From Amycolatopsis vastitatis (lineage in GTDB: Bacteria; Actinomycetota; Actinomycetes; Mycobacteriales; Pseudonocardiaceae): 64,000 bases of DNA. The position numbers and the translations under genes are program-made. Where the stretch lies: NCBI RefSeq assembly GCF_002234595.1, contig NZ_NMUL01000038.1, positions 240,015-304,014 on the forward strand, given 5' to 3'. Under the pieces are notes generated by a model. It was given only the letters and a program-made list of their open reading frames with translations, was not told the DNA's origin and ran no database searches. The stretch's first letter is position 1, and every line of letters begins with the position of its first letter. Of the stretch, positions 34,388-42,629 are shown in pieces.

Positions 34388-34771
34388 TCAGCCTCGTTGG
34401 AGCCGGTGCCGTCCCCGAGCGATCCCGCCCTGGGGGGCTTCGCGCCGAGCCTGCGCTTGAGTCGGGATCGGTTTGTCCGTCCAGCGGTGGTGCAAGATGG
34501 CGTTGATCGCCTCGCAGACTTGATCGAATGACGGTTGCCGGGCTGGGTTGACGACGACAGTGAGGTCATGGCGAGGAATCGTGATGAATGCGACCGGCAC
34601 GTTCTCCTGCTCGCACGCCGCCTGCACGATCTCCCGCCACATGGCAGGGTCCGGCCCACTGCGGCCCCACTGGTGATCGAAGATCACCCAGTTGCCTAGT
34701 AGGAGTTTGCCGACCACTTCGTGTGCCGTACCGGCCATGTACGGCCGCGCCAACCTGGTCATGGTCAGCAC
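34388..34771 (-). CDS. Hypothetical protein in RiPP-like operon
   Basis: 127 aa (GTG 34771; ATG 34762 is an alternative). It contains MAGTAHEVVGKLLLGNWVIF, then EIVQAACEQENVPVAFITIP and a basic, Gln/Arg-rich tail. No family is recognised. Its start overlaps the stop of the Prim-Pol-like gene by 7 bp and its stop is 40 bp before the radical SAM gene. It is therefore probably part of the same transcript. Confidence 0.65.
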   Translation of the reverse strand: MLTMTRLARPYMAGTAHEVVGKLLLGNWVIFDHQWGRSGPDPAMWREIVQAACEQENVPVAFITIPRHDLTVVVNPARQPSFDQVCEAINAILHHRWTDKPIPTQAQARREAPQGGIARGRHRLQRG

Positions 34772-35370
34772 CGCCCACCCGGCGTCGGGCCGCAGACGGC
34801 GCCCAGCGTCTTTTGGACCTCGTCCGCCAGTCCCGGCCTGTAACCGCAGTCAGCTGGAGCGACCCACCATGACCACACGCCCGCACTGGTCACGGTCGGC
34901 GGCAGCGCAATCAGTGCACCAGTCGGGAATAGCCCGACCTCGGGCACTGTGCGCAACTTCCACCACAGTCGTGAACCAGTGCGGATCAGCAATCGAGCCG
35001 ATTCCCGACGCGGCGCCAGCATGATCGGGCACGACCGCAGCGCTGAATTTGGCAGGTGAAGCGCCTTCTCGACCATGCCGGCTGGGGCGGTCAGCACATC
35101 GAAGTCTTCCCCCGTGCGAGCCAGCACCGCATATGGCGCCACCGACCACCAGGACCACGTTTCGGCCACGGCCCGCAACGACCGGGGCGACACCCGCACC
35201 GCCACCAGTCCGTCCGTGGGCACCGGCGTGTGTCCCTGGATGTAGCGCTCGCCGTCCCAGACTGACCCGGGCTGGACACCCCACCCGTGCGCGGGATACT
35301 CGACCGCCGAGGCCCGAAGCCGCTCGTCCATTTCCGGCACCACACGTCGAGCAAGGCCGAATGCCGTCAT
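34765..35370 (-). CDS. Prim-Pol-like protein (bifunctional primase/polymerase N-terminal fold)
   Basis: 201 aa. The pattern YPAHGWGVQPGSVWDGERYI, then PTDGLVAV and APYAVLARTGEDFDVL, then GALIALPPT and WWVAPADCGYRPG resembles the actinomycete Prim-Pol (PF09250-type) stand-alone proteins. The catalytic acidic pair of true primases is not obvious, apart from EDFDVL. It is first or second in a leftward operon ending in the radical SAM enzyme and precursor. The association could mean element replication or a recruited binding domain. Family assignment is from recalled pattern only. Confidence 0.6.
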   Translation of the reverse strand: MTAFGLARRVVPEMDERLRASAVEYPAHGWGVQPGSVWDGERYIQGHTPVPTDGLVAVRVSPRSLRAVAETWSWWSVAPYAVLARTGEDFDVLTAPAGMVEKALHLPNSALRSCPIMLAPRRESARLLIRTGSRLWWKLRTVPEVGLFPTGALIALPPTVTSAGVWSWWVAPADCGYRPGLADEVQKTLGAVCGPTPGGRC

Positions 35371-35657
35371 CGGGCCCCGCCGCCCGTCGAGGCAGCCGCA
35401 GATGGGACACGGCGGGACCGGGCGCCAGATTCGCCGTCGTCAGCCCGGCCCCGCCGTGAGTCAGGCCCAGCCACCTCGGCGGGGGAGACCGCGTCGACGG
35501 CGACGAAGTTCGCCGGACGCGGCCCAGAGGTGGCCGGAGTACAAGAAGCGGCGAGCGCGTTCCGCAGCCGAGCAGACGCACCCGGTAGGCCGATCCGATA
35601 GGAGAGCCACCCGATCATGGCGGTCTTCGGTACGGGCGTTGGTGCCTCGCTGCTCAT
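35367..35657 (-). CDS. Hypothetical protein, first gene of the RiPP-like operon
   Basis: 96 aa from ATG 35657, preceded by GGAGG at 6 nt. It begins MSSEAPTPVPKTAMIGWLSY and is otherwise Ala/Arg/Ser-rich and probably disordered. The TGA overlaps the next ATG (ATGA). No family is recognised. The good ribosome site and coupling support it as real. Confidence 0.6.
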   Translation of the reverse strand: MSSEAPTPVPKTAMIGWLSYRIGLPGASARLRNALAASCTPATSGPRPANFVAVDAVSPAEVAGPDSRRGRADDGESGARSRRVPSAAASTGGGAR

Positions 35658-35726
35658 GACGAGCCTCCGTGGGGTCATCTGGGGGTTGCCACGACGCTAC
35701 GGCGGGTTGCTTACCGATCTCCAGAA

Positions 35727-35821
35727 GTTTGCTAGAGTTTGCTCGAAGATCTCGTTCAGCCAGGTGGCTGGTTGACCGATCATCGCTGCTAGATGCAGGA
35801 TCGAGCTGCTTGAGCAAACTC
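35727..35821. promoter_or_regulatory. Repeated operator half-sites in divergent promoter
   Basis: AGTTTGCT occurs at 35727-35734 and 35737-35744 (10-bp period, one helical turn). Its complement AGCAAACT is at 35814-35821. The sites lie between the leftward RiPP-like operon and the rightward DUF6879/XRE operon, so the XRE protein is the natural binding candidate. Confidence 0.6.
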
Positions 35822-35849
35822 ACGCACGCAGCTAGCAGGAGGGTCCATC

Positions 35850-36179
35850 ATGCGGCTAACGTTTCTCGGCAAGGCAACCCAAGGCGGAGGCTCACCGACA
35901 CTGTTCGCCACCGACCGCAACACCTACGTCGTGCAGGGATGGAAGGTGGCCGATGCACCCGACAGCGTCGAGATCCCTCACCGCCTTCTCGCGCATGTGG
36001 AAGCAGGCACTTACGTAGGCGCACGGATGGTCGACACTGGGCGTGGCAGCTTCACACTGCTGGGCGAGCCGGTCACGGACGAAGAAGCCTTGTCGTTCAT
36101 GGACATTCCCGGCCACGAAACGTGCGTAGAGGTCCCGAAGGAAAGGGAGGTTTGGTTCGGTGGAGCTGCTACAGGGTGA
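35850..36179 (+). CDS. Hypothetical protein upstream of DUF6879
   Basis: 109 aa, ATG with AGGAGG upstream. It contains TLFATDRNTYVVQGWKV and IPHRLLAHVEAGTYVG, a compact beta-rich pattern. It commonly precedes DUF6879 and XRE-DUF5753 genes in actinomycetes. Its 3' end overlaps the next gene by 20 bp. Function unknown; it may modulate the regulator. Confidence 0.75.
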   Translation: MRLTFLGKATQGGGSPTLFATDRNTYVVQGWKVADAPDSVEIPHRLLAHVEAGTYVGARMVDTGRGSFTLLGEPVTDEEALSFMDIPGHETCVEVPKEREVWFGGAATG

Positions 36180-36696
36180 GGCATTCGACGACCTGTTTCA
36201 CACCTTTGAGCAAGACGCCTTTCATCTGGAAGTGGAAGACTCCTATCACACTTCCGAAGAGACCGGACCTTTCCAGCTGTTCCTGAGCGGAAAAGTCGAC
36301 GACTTCGCCTGGCATCAGCCGTGGCTTGAGCTCGTCCGAGAGGTCAGTGCTTCAGGTAGGAGTATCCGCCGGGTGCGGGTCGTTACAGTGCCTCACGTCG
36401 ACTACACGCGATGGGGTCTCACTGTGGCCGAACACAACATTGACGCTGGCGAGGATATTCGCTGGCTGCCTCGCCAACTGCTCGGATCCGACAAATTGAC
36501 TACGGATGATTTCTGGCTGTTCGACGACACGCGTGTAGCGTTCACCGTATTCGAGCCGAGCGGTCAATTTGCTGGCGGAGCCGTAACGATCGATCCGGTC
36601 ATCGTCGGCCACTGTCGCGCGGCCCGGGATCGAGCATGGCATGCCGCTATCCCTCACAGGGAGTACGTCGACAACAACGAATCCACCACTGCGTAG
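36160..36696 (+). CDS. DUF6879 family protein
   Basis: 178 aa from GTG 36160. It shows the family features EAFDDLFHTFEQDAFHLEV, then RRVRVVTVPHVDYTRWGL and DDFWLFDDTRVAFTVF. The fold and role are unknown. It is encoded between the 109-aa protein and the XRE regulator and overlaps the former. Such trios are widespread in Streptomyces and relatives. Confidence 0.85.
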   Translation: MELLQGEAFDDLFHTFEQDAFHLEVEDSYHTSEETGPFQLFLSGKVDDFAWHQPWLELVREVSASGRSIRRVRVVTVPHVDYTRWGLTVAEHNIDAGEDIRWLPRQLLGSDKLTTDDFWLFDDTRVAFTVFEPSGQFAGGAVTIDPVIVGHCRAARDRAWHAAIPHREYVDNNESTTA

Positions 36697-36707
36697 AGCC
36701 GCACGCA

Positions 36708-37589
36708 GTGACAAGCTCGGTTCACCAGGCGCGGGAAGCCCTCGGCCATCGTCTGCGCGACATCCGGAAGGATGCCGGGCTCACTGGCCGGGGGCTCGCC
36801 ACACTCGCGGGTTGGCACAGCTCCAAAGTCTCGAAGATCGAGTATGGTAAGCAGGCACCCACCGAGGACGACATACGCGCATGGTGCCACCATGCCGGGG
36901 CAGACGAGCAGATACCGGACTTGATCGCGACTGCTCGCCACATCGAAGCGATGTACGTGGAATGGCGCCGGACGCTCGGGACGGGAACAAAGCGCCGCCA
37001 GCGTGCTTCTCGCACACTGGAGGCGAAGACCCGACTCATGCGTTGGTACGAGCCTAAGCTTATTCCGGGCCTTTTGCACACGGCCGAATATGCCGAAGCC
37101 GTCATGCGCCGCGTGATCGACTTCTACGATATCCCAGACGATCTCGACGCGGGCGTAGCCGAACGAATGGAGCGCCAGCAGGTCCTATATCGTGGTGACA
37201 GGCGTTTTCATTTCATCATAGCTCATCAGGCACTGCTCACGACCGTAGGAAATACGGACGTGATGATCGGGCAGCTTGACAGACTTCTGGCAGTCACGTC
37301 AATGCCGCGCGTCAGTTTTGGAATTATCCCCACTCGCGCACAGTACTTAGTCCCGACCAATCAGTTCATCATGTACGACAGTCGCCTCGTGCAGGTAGAG
37401 ACAATATCCGCAGAGTTGTCCATCACGCAGCCGCGAGAGATCGCCCTGTATGTCAAGGCGTTTGACGAACTCGTCAAACAGTCCGTTAAAGGCGCCGCCG
37501 CGCGCGCACTCGTCGTGGACGCCTTCAACCAGCTGCGGGACGAGAGAACAACGATGCGGCCCAGCGACTCGACGGAGGACTCGTCGTAG
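36708..37589 (+). CDS. XRE-family regulator with DUF5753 (Scr1-type) domain
   Basis: 293 aa from GTG 36708. The N-terminal HTH is AGLTGRGLATLAGWHSSKVS. The DUF5753 domain follows with WYEPKLIPGLLHTAEYA, then AERMERQQVL and FGIIPT. Such proteins pair with partner genes and act as regulators or antitoxin-like factors. It probably binds the AGTTTGCT sites upstream of its own operon and controls the divergent RiPP-like genes. Confidence 0.93.
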   Translation: MTSSVHQAREALGHRLRDIRKDAGLTGRGLATLAGWHSSKVSKIEYGKQAPTEDDIRAWCHHAGADEQIPDLIATARHIEAMYVEWRRTLGTGTKRRQRASRTLEAKTRLMRWYEPKLIPGLLHTAEYAEAVMRRVIDFYDIPDDLDAGVAERMERQQVLYRGDRRFHFIIAHQALLTTVGNTDVMIGQLDRLLAVTSMPRVSFGIIPTRAQYLVPTNQFIMYDSRLVQVETISAELSITQPREIALYVKAFDELVKQSVKGAAARALVVDAFNQLRDERTTMRPSDSTEDSS

Positions 37590-37668
37590 CAGTCAAGGCT
37601 TCAGCCGGTGGCGGGGTCGCCCACCCCGAAGTCCAGGGTCTCGCGTGGCACGAACCCGGAGGTGTCGA

Positions 37669-37932
37669 TCACTGCGTCGAGGTGCCCGTGCACTTCGCAG
37701 GCGCCAGCGTCGGACGAAGGCGGTCGTTGTCGTCGCGCGGGACCGGTATCTCGCCAGGCTGAGGTACACAGGTGATCTGGGCGTCTTCGGCGACGCCGAT
37801 GTAGCGGATGAGCCCTGCGATGCCTGGGGTGATCTTGCGGTCGCGGACCAGGAGGACGAGGCGCTGTTGGTCGTCGTGTTCGAGTTCGCAAGGTCGGACG
37901 ATGTCCGAGCCGAATTCGATGGCGTGCAGCAT
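37669..37932 (-). CDS. Hypothetical protein, 87 aa
   Basis: ATG 37932 follows GGGAGG. The protein begins MLHAIEFGSDIVRPCELEHD and contains RLVLLVRDRKITPGIAGLIR, with a basic C-terminus. No family is recognised. It stands alone, convergent with the XRE gene, at the left border of the prophage immunity region. Confidence 0.6.
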   Translation of the reverse strand: MLHAIEFGSDIVRPCELEHDDQQRLVLLVRDRKITPGIAGLIRYIGVAEDAQITCVPQPGEIPVPRDDNDRLRPTLAPAKCTGTSTQ

Positions 37933-38085
37933 GACGGTTCCTCCCCGTTGCGGTCGCTCTCCCTGGCGGCCGTCGCGCTGAGACGCTGGGTGCCTGGTTT
38001 TCGCCCAGTCGTCCGCGCGTGGTTCGGGCCTACCTGGTGGTGGTCCGAACCTCAACAGAGATCATCTGGCGTGTGGCGGCCGGCG

Positions 38086-38544
38086 TTACCGGAGTTCAGA
38101 AGGTGGCCAACCTTGGCTCACGTCGAATTCGTCGATTTCGCCAGAGGTGCGGGAGGCGCCCACCTCGGCGACCAGGCTCGCGACGGTTTTGCGCGCGAAG
38201 CGTCGCAGGTTCGGCGGCAGCATCCGGTATTGGGCCAGCAGCTCGGTCTCGTCTTCCGGCAGCGGCTCGCCGTCGTAGACCGGGAGCTCGAAGTCTGCGG
38301 CGAAGGCACGGGAGACCTCGGTGACCGGGGCGCCGAGCGCGTCGGCGATGCGTTCCATGACCGGTGCGAGCGGCATCCGAGCTGGTGCGGTCGAGGGCTT
38401 CACGTAGTTGGCGAGTGAGCCGGGTTTGAGGCCGGCATCGCGCTCGACCTCGGCGACGGTGCGCGGAGCGGCGTACCCGCGGATCAGCGCGGCCACGTTC
38501 TCGACCGATCGGCTTGACGAGCCGTTCCCCTCGGACACGTCCAT
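38086..38544 (-). CDS. XRE-type phage repressor-like protein
   Basis: 152 aa from ATG 38544. Residues ~15-75 form an HTH: IRGYAAPRTVAEVERDAGLK and SLANYVKPST, then MERIADALGAPVTEVSRAFA. The C-terminal part has DETELLAQYRMLPPNLRRFA and is not a LexA-type protease. It is divergent from the excisionase-like gene across a region with repeated TGATCA-type sites. This is the usual immunity-region layout, so it is the likely lysogeny repressor. Confidence 0.75.
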   Translation of the reverse strand: MDVSEGNGSSSRSVENVAALIRGYAAPRTVAEVERDAGLKPGSLANYVKPSTAPARMPLAPVMERIADALGAPVTEVSRAFAADFELPVYDGEPLPEDETELLAQYRMLPPNLRRFARKTVASLVAEVGASRTSGEIDEFDVSQGWPPSELR

Positions 38545-38876
38545 CCCCCCAATGGTCAGCCCGGCGTCTCGGGCGGCTACTTCGCCGCACCTCTTACACC
38601 CGTTCGGCGTAGTCGCGAAGGGAGTGTACGGGAAGCGTACTGAGTCGATACTGAGGGCGACCAGTGCCGATCGGGCAGTCCGAGAAGAGACGCAGATCAC
38701 GTGGATGTCGGGAACAAGTGATCACGGGTGATCAGAGATGACCATGTTTCACGTATTCCCTTGACGATCTCACTGCTGAGAGCCAAGTTGGACATTACCG
38801 AGCGCGAGCGCCCGAGGGGGGCATTCACACCTGTGACGAGAGTCGTTGTGGGTCGCCGGTAATCAAGGGGAGCGTT
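38545..38876. promoter_or_regulatory. Prophage immunity/switch region
   Basis: 332 bp between divergent regulators. GTGTACGGGAAGCGTAC near 38622 is an imperfect palindrome, and around 38720 there are two TGATCA boxes (GTGATCACGGGTGATCA) with a further GATGACC. They are plausible repressor operators. No coding frame is convincing. Confidence 0.5.
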
Positions 38877-39119
38877 GTGGCGAGCAACAACGGCAGAAGC
38901 GGGAAGGAACCGAGCAAGCCGGTCAACCAGTCGGTCTTGAACACGGTGGCGGAGACTGCGGCAAAGTTGCGCTGCAGCGTGCCCACGGTCCGACGCTTGA
39001 TCAAGAGCGGTGAGCTCAACATCGTCCGAATCGGCCAGGGGCGAGGTCTGCCGCGGGTGCCCGACTCGTCGATCAAGGCCTACGTCCAACGCCACACCAC
39101 CTGCAGCAGCTCTAGCTGA
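38877..39119 (+). CDS. Excisionase/Cro-like helix-turn-helix protein
   Basis: 80 aa from GTG 38877 with AGGGGAG upstream. The HTH_17 core is NTVAETAAKLRCSVPTVRRL, then IKSGELNIVRIGQGRGLPRV. The Ser/Lys-rich N-terminus is disordered. As first rightward gene after the repressor, it could be the early regulator or the phage excisionase. Confidence 0.75.
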   Translation: MASNNGRSGKEPSKPVNQSVLNTVAETAAKLRCSVPTVRRLIKSGELNIVRIGQGRGLPRVPDSSIKAYVQRHTTCSSSS

Positions 39120-39192
39120 GCGCGGATACGCCGCGCATTTCTTCCGGTCGATCGACCGATTTATTTCTTTCGCTGAGGAGGCGATTTTTGTC

Positions 39193-39537
39193 ATGCCGAA
39201 TTCCGGCCGGGGCACCGCTGTGCCCGCCGTTGTGGAGGACGACGCCGTCAGAGCGTCGATCGACTCGTTCGCCAGCGTCATAGGTGCGCTGCGGCGGATC
39301 AAGCGCGCGCAGGCGAAGCTCACCGAGGAGCGCAAGGACAACGAGGCGCTGATCAAGGCCGCGCTGGTCGCCCGAGGTGCGTCGGTCGGGACGGTCGGCG
39401 GCGTGCCGGTGGTGTCGTTCGCCAGCTCGACGCGGATCGCGCTCGATCAGGGGCAGCTCAAGGAGCGGCGCCCGGATCTGTTCGAGGAGTTCAGCGACAT
39501 CTCCGAGGTCTGGACGTTCCGCCTGTTGAACCCATGA
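39193..39537 (+). CDS. Phage early protein with VGTVGGVPVVSF motif
   Basis: 114 aa from ATG 39193 after GAGGAGG. An N-terminal helical region (RIKRAQAKLTEERKDNEALI) is followed by GASVGTVGGVPVVSFASSTR. That segment resembles the small C-terminal module of YqaJ-type recombinases and lambda-exonuclease partners. Its stop overlaps the next ATG. Exact function unknown. Confidence 0.7.
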   Translation: MPNSGRGTAVPAVVEDDAVRASIDSFASVIGALRRIKRAQAKLTEERKDNEALIKAALVARGASVGTVGGVPVVSFASSTRIALDQGQLKERRPDLFEEFSDISEVWTFRLLNP

Positions 39538-39956
39538 CCATCCCGTTCGGCACGCTCGTGGTACTGGCCCGGGAGATGATCTCTCAGGCCAGCGCCCCCA
39601 GCGCGAGCGGCGGCGAGACCGCGCAGACGGTCGCCGCGCTGCTGACGGCCGAGCCGCGCAACGAGGCCGGGGTGCTGGCCGTCGTGACGGTGATCTTCCG
39701 TGACGCGCTGGCCGACCCGTTCCGCGAGACCACGGCGAACCGTTGGCGCCCGCTGCTCCCGGCCTGGGTGCATCCGCCGTTGGTCGGCGCGGCCGTGAAC
39801 CGCTTGCGCGCCACCGGTATCCTGGTCGCTACGGGTCGCTATGTGCATAGCACCGACTCGGCGGGCCGCAACGTCGGCAAACTGCAACCGGTGTACACCT
39901 TGGACGTCGAGGCACTGCGCGAGCATTCCGCCGCGCGCCCGGCAGCCGCATCCTGA
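39534..39956 (+). CDS. Hypothetical phage early protein
   Basis: 140 aa, ATG overlapping the previous stop (ATGA). It contains TVIFRDALADPFRETTANRW and PPLVGAAVNRLRATGILVAT, which looks like a winged-helix DNA-binding segment. No family is recognised. Operon position suggests a replication or regulatory role. Confidence 0.65.
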   Translation: MTIPFGTLVVLAREMISQASAPSASGGETAQTVAALLTAEPRNEAGVLAVVTVIFRDALADPFRETTANRWRPLLPAWVHPPLVGAAVNRLRATGILVATGRYVHSTDSAGRNVGKLQPVYTLDVEALREHSAARPAAAS

Positions 39957-40054
39957 CGCATCGCCGTCACCCTTCTACCTCTTCGTGATTCCCGCCGCGC
40001 CTGGTCGCGGCGGTCATTGTCGACCCGTCTTTTTGTTGCCTGTAGGGGGTTTCT

Positions 40055-41245
40055 GTGGCGCGCGATCATGCCCGCATCTACGTGCGTATCTGGAATGACA
40101 AGGACTTCCGGGAGCTGTCGCTTCCGGCGAAGATGCTCTACCTGCAGCTGATGTCGCAGGAGAAGCTGTCCTACGCCGGGGTCCTGGACCTGACGATGAA
40201 GCGCTGGGCCGGACCGCACCCCGACCTCGCGACATCTGAGGTAGGTGCCGCGCTGGACGAGCTGGACGCCGCCCGGTTCGTGGTGCTCGACCAGGAGACC
40301 GAGGAGCTGCTGGTCCGGAGCTTCATCCGCAACGACGAGCTGTACAAGCAGCCCAACGTGCTGGCGGCCGCGCTGCGGACGGCGTTCGAGATCGAGTCGC
40401 CGGTGCTGCGTGCCGCGCTGGCCGCCGAGCTGCGCAGGCTCCCGGACGAGATCACCGGCCCGGCTCCGGCGTTCGCCGCCGACGCGCTGGAGGCCGGAGC
40501 GCGCACGCTGCCCGCGGACGTCAAGGCCGCGATGAGTATCCGTGGCACCGTCCGCCCGCCGGCCACGCCGCGACGCGCGAGCCCGCCGCCCGTCGACCCG
40601 GCCCCGGCCGACGACGCATCCGCACCGACCCTGAGCTCGCCGAACCCTTCCGCGAACCCCTCGCCGAACCCTTCGGCGCAGGCCCAGGGAGAAGGGAGTA
40701 GGGAGCGGGAGACTGGAGAACCTTCACTTACCTCGGGTTCTGAGAAAGGGGGGACGGCGCGGAAAAATCCGGCGGCCGCAGCCGCTGGTGCTGGTCGGCG
40801 GGGCCGGGGCCGTCCGCGTAAGCCGACCTCGCCCTGGCAGGCCCCGGCGGCCGAGCTGGTCGCGACCCTGGGTGTCGCGGCGCCGCCGCAGGTGGTGGCG
40901 CGGCTGGTCGCCGAGGTGGTGCCGATGCTCGAAAGCGGGATCGACTCGCGGTTCGTGGCGGCGGGCTTGCGGCGCTGGACGGCGAAGGCGTTGCCGCTGC
41001 GGTTCTTCGCCGAGTTCGTCGGCGAGGAGATGCGCGCGGACCGGATCGCGATGTCCCCGCAGCAGGCCGAGCGGGACGCAGCCATGGCTGCACGGTTCGA
41101 GATGATCCGGGCCGCCGCCATCGCCGAGGACGACACCAGCCCGCTGGGCCGCGCGGTGCGCGCACCGCACCGGCACCTGACGGCCGGGCAGATGCAGGAC
41201 ATCCTCGACGGCGCGCTGCGCGAGACCCTGGCCGGTGCGGCATGA
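40055..41245 (+). CDS. Putative phage replication initiator/replisome organiser
   Basis: 396 aa from GTG 40055. The N-terminus RIYVRIWNDKDFRELSLPAK and MLYLQLMSQEKLSYAGVLDL is the winged-helix domain of phage replisome organisers (DnaD/replication-initiator type). A middle Pro/Ala/Ser-rich linker (~170-245) is followed by a C-terminal domain with FVAAGLRRWTAKALPLRFFA. It probably binds the phage origin. Its stop overlaps the start of the next gene. Confidence 0.7.
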   Translation: MARDHARIYVRIWNDKDFRELSLPAKMLYLQLMSQEKLSYAGVLDLTMKRWAGPHPDLATSEVGAALDELDAARFVVLDQETEELLVRSFIRNDELYKQPNVLAAALRTAFEIESPVLRAALAAELRRLPDEITGPAPAFAADALEAGARTLPADVKAAMSIRGTVRPPATPRRASPPPVDPAPADDASAPTLSSPNPSANPSPNPSAQAQGEGSRERETGEPSLTSGSEKGGTARKNPAAAAAGAGRRGRGRPRKPTSPWQAPAAELVATLGVAAPPQVVARLVAEVVPMLESGIDSRFVAAGLRRWTAKALPLRFFAEFVGEEMRADRIAMSPQQAERDAAMAARFEMIRAAAIAEDDTSPLGRAVRAPHRHLTAGQMQDILDGALRETLAGAA

Positions 41246-41928
41246 CCGTCTCAGAGCTGAGCCGCGGCGAGGTGATCGACCTGCTCACCCGCCACCGCGG
41301 TGCCCGCATCCCGTCCGACGCCAGCGTCGGGGCTTGGCAGCACGCACTCACCGGCTACACCGCCGCCGAATGCCACGCCGCGCTGCTGAGACTGGGCCCC
41401 AACGCCCGCCACGCCACCCCGGCCGAGATCACCAACAGCGTCGACGCCGCCCGCGACCGCGCCGTTGACACTGACAGCGAAACGGCGACGGCGGCCGAGG
41501 ACGAGACCGACGGTGAGTCTGAAGACGAGGCCGCCACGGGGGATCAGCAGCGGCGTCGCGAGGCCCGGGAGCCGGGGAAGGGCCAGCCGCCGCTCTACGC
41601 CCCGGTCCGGCTCGATCAGACCGCCCGGGCCGCGCAGCGCGAGTGCTACCGGCAAGCCGGGCTGCGCGGCAGGCGCGCGGTCTATGCCGCGATGGGCTGG
41701 GACCGCGATCCGGACGCCGACCCCGCCGCGTCCCGCTCGGTGCCGTGCCCGTTCTGCAAAGCCAAAACCTGGGTCGCGTGCAGCCCGCTGACCCGCAACA
41801 CCGGCGGAGTCCGCGACACCCGCGACCCGGCGACCGGTTCCCACGCCGCCCGCCTGGCACGCGTGAAGGCCAAAGCGGCCCTTGCCCAGCGCCGACACGA
41901 CAACGACACACCGGAAGGCACCCGATGA
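41242..41928 (+). CDS. Phage protein with C-terminal zinc-finger motif
   Basis: 228 aa. The N-terminal helical domain (GYTAAECHAALLRLG) is followed by an acidic Glu/Asp/Ala linker (~75-100). The C-terminus carries CPFCKAKTWVAC with nearby Arg/Lys, a short zinc-ribbon-like motif. It overlaps both neighbours by 4 bp and is co-expressed with the replication protein. Function is unknown; nucleic-acid binding is a guess. Confidence 0.65.
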   Translation: MTVSELSRGEVIDLLTRHRGARIPSDASVGAWQHALTGYTAAECHAALLRLGPNARHATPAEITNSVDAARDRAVDTDSETATAAEDETDGESEDEAATGDQQRRREAREPGKGQPPLYAPVRLDQTARAAQRECYRQAGLRGRRAVYAAMGWDRDPDADPAASRSVPCPFCKAKTWVACSPLTRNTGGVRDTRDPATGSHAARLARVKAKAALAQRRHDNDTPEGTR

Positions 41929-42629
41929 CCAGCACTCTCGACACTGGCGCACGGGAAGACCGGGTCAACCCGGTGATGCTGCGCTTGGCGTTCGACGCCG
42001 CCGTGGACCAGCTCACTCAACCGGGCCTGCACGTCGTGGCCCGCGACAACGGCGACCTCGACCGCGCGACCTCGCCGTGCCTGCTCGACCAGCTGGCCGT
42101 CGCGACCCAGCCCGGCCACGAACGCACCGGCGGCGCCAGCCCCGGCTCCCGGCCGCCGGCCTCGCTCAACGCGCTGACCCTGGTGGCCGAGATCAGCCAG
42201 GCCCTGCGCGTCGCGCTGGCCGCGCTCGGCTACAACCTGTTCGGCCCCGGCCCGCGCACGACGCTCACACAGCAGGTCCAGCTGTGGGCCTCGCACGCCG
42301 AGCAGTGGCAACTCGAGCACGTCGACTACCTCGCCCACGCGACACGCGAGGCCGAGCGCTGGGTGGCCGCCGGCCGCGCCATCCTCGATCCCGCTCCGAC
42401 CTACCGGCTGCGCGGGCACGCCTGCCCGACCTGCGGTCACAGCGCGGTGCTGATGTGGTCGGTCACGGAAGGGGAATGGCTGCGCCAGCCAGCGCTTTCC
42501 ATCGACACCGACCGCGCCGAGGCCGTCTGCGCGGCGTGCGATTCCCGGTGGGGATTGGACTTCTGGGCGCAACTGGGACAGCTCTTGGAGCAGCAGCAGG
42601 CGGAAACCCTTGCGCTGGACTGTGAATAG
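41925..42629 (+). CDS. Phage zinc-ribbon protein
   Basis: 234 aa. A helical N-terminal region is followed by RLRGHACPTCGHSAVLMW and later AVCAACDSRWG, giving a C2-C2 zinc ribbon (~160-215). The C-terminus is a Gln/Leu-rich helix. It is last in the early operon, followed by a terminator at 42713. Similar hypothetical proteins occur in actinophages. No enzymatic motif is seen. Confidence 0.7.
   Translation: MTSTLDTGAREDRVNPVMLRLAFDAAVDQLTQPGLHVVARDNGDLDRATSPCLLDQLAVATQPGHERTGGASPGSRPPASLNALTLVAEISQALRVALAALGYNLFGPGPRTTLTQQVQLWASHAEQWQLEHVDYLAHATREAERWVAAGRAILDPAPTYRLRGHACPTCGHSAVLMWSVTEGEWLRQPALSIDTDRAEAVCAACDSRWGLDFWAQLGQLLEQQQAETLALDCE

Noticed and set aside
32104..38876. Phage integrase at the left end of the prophage
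   Set aside because: No tyrosine or serine recombinase motifs occur here; the integrase must be outside the window.
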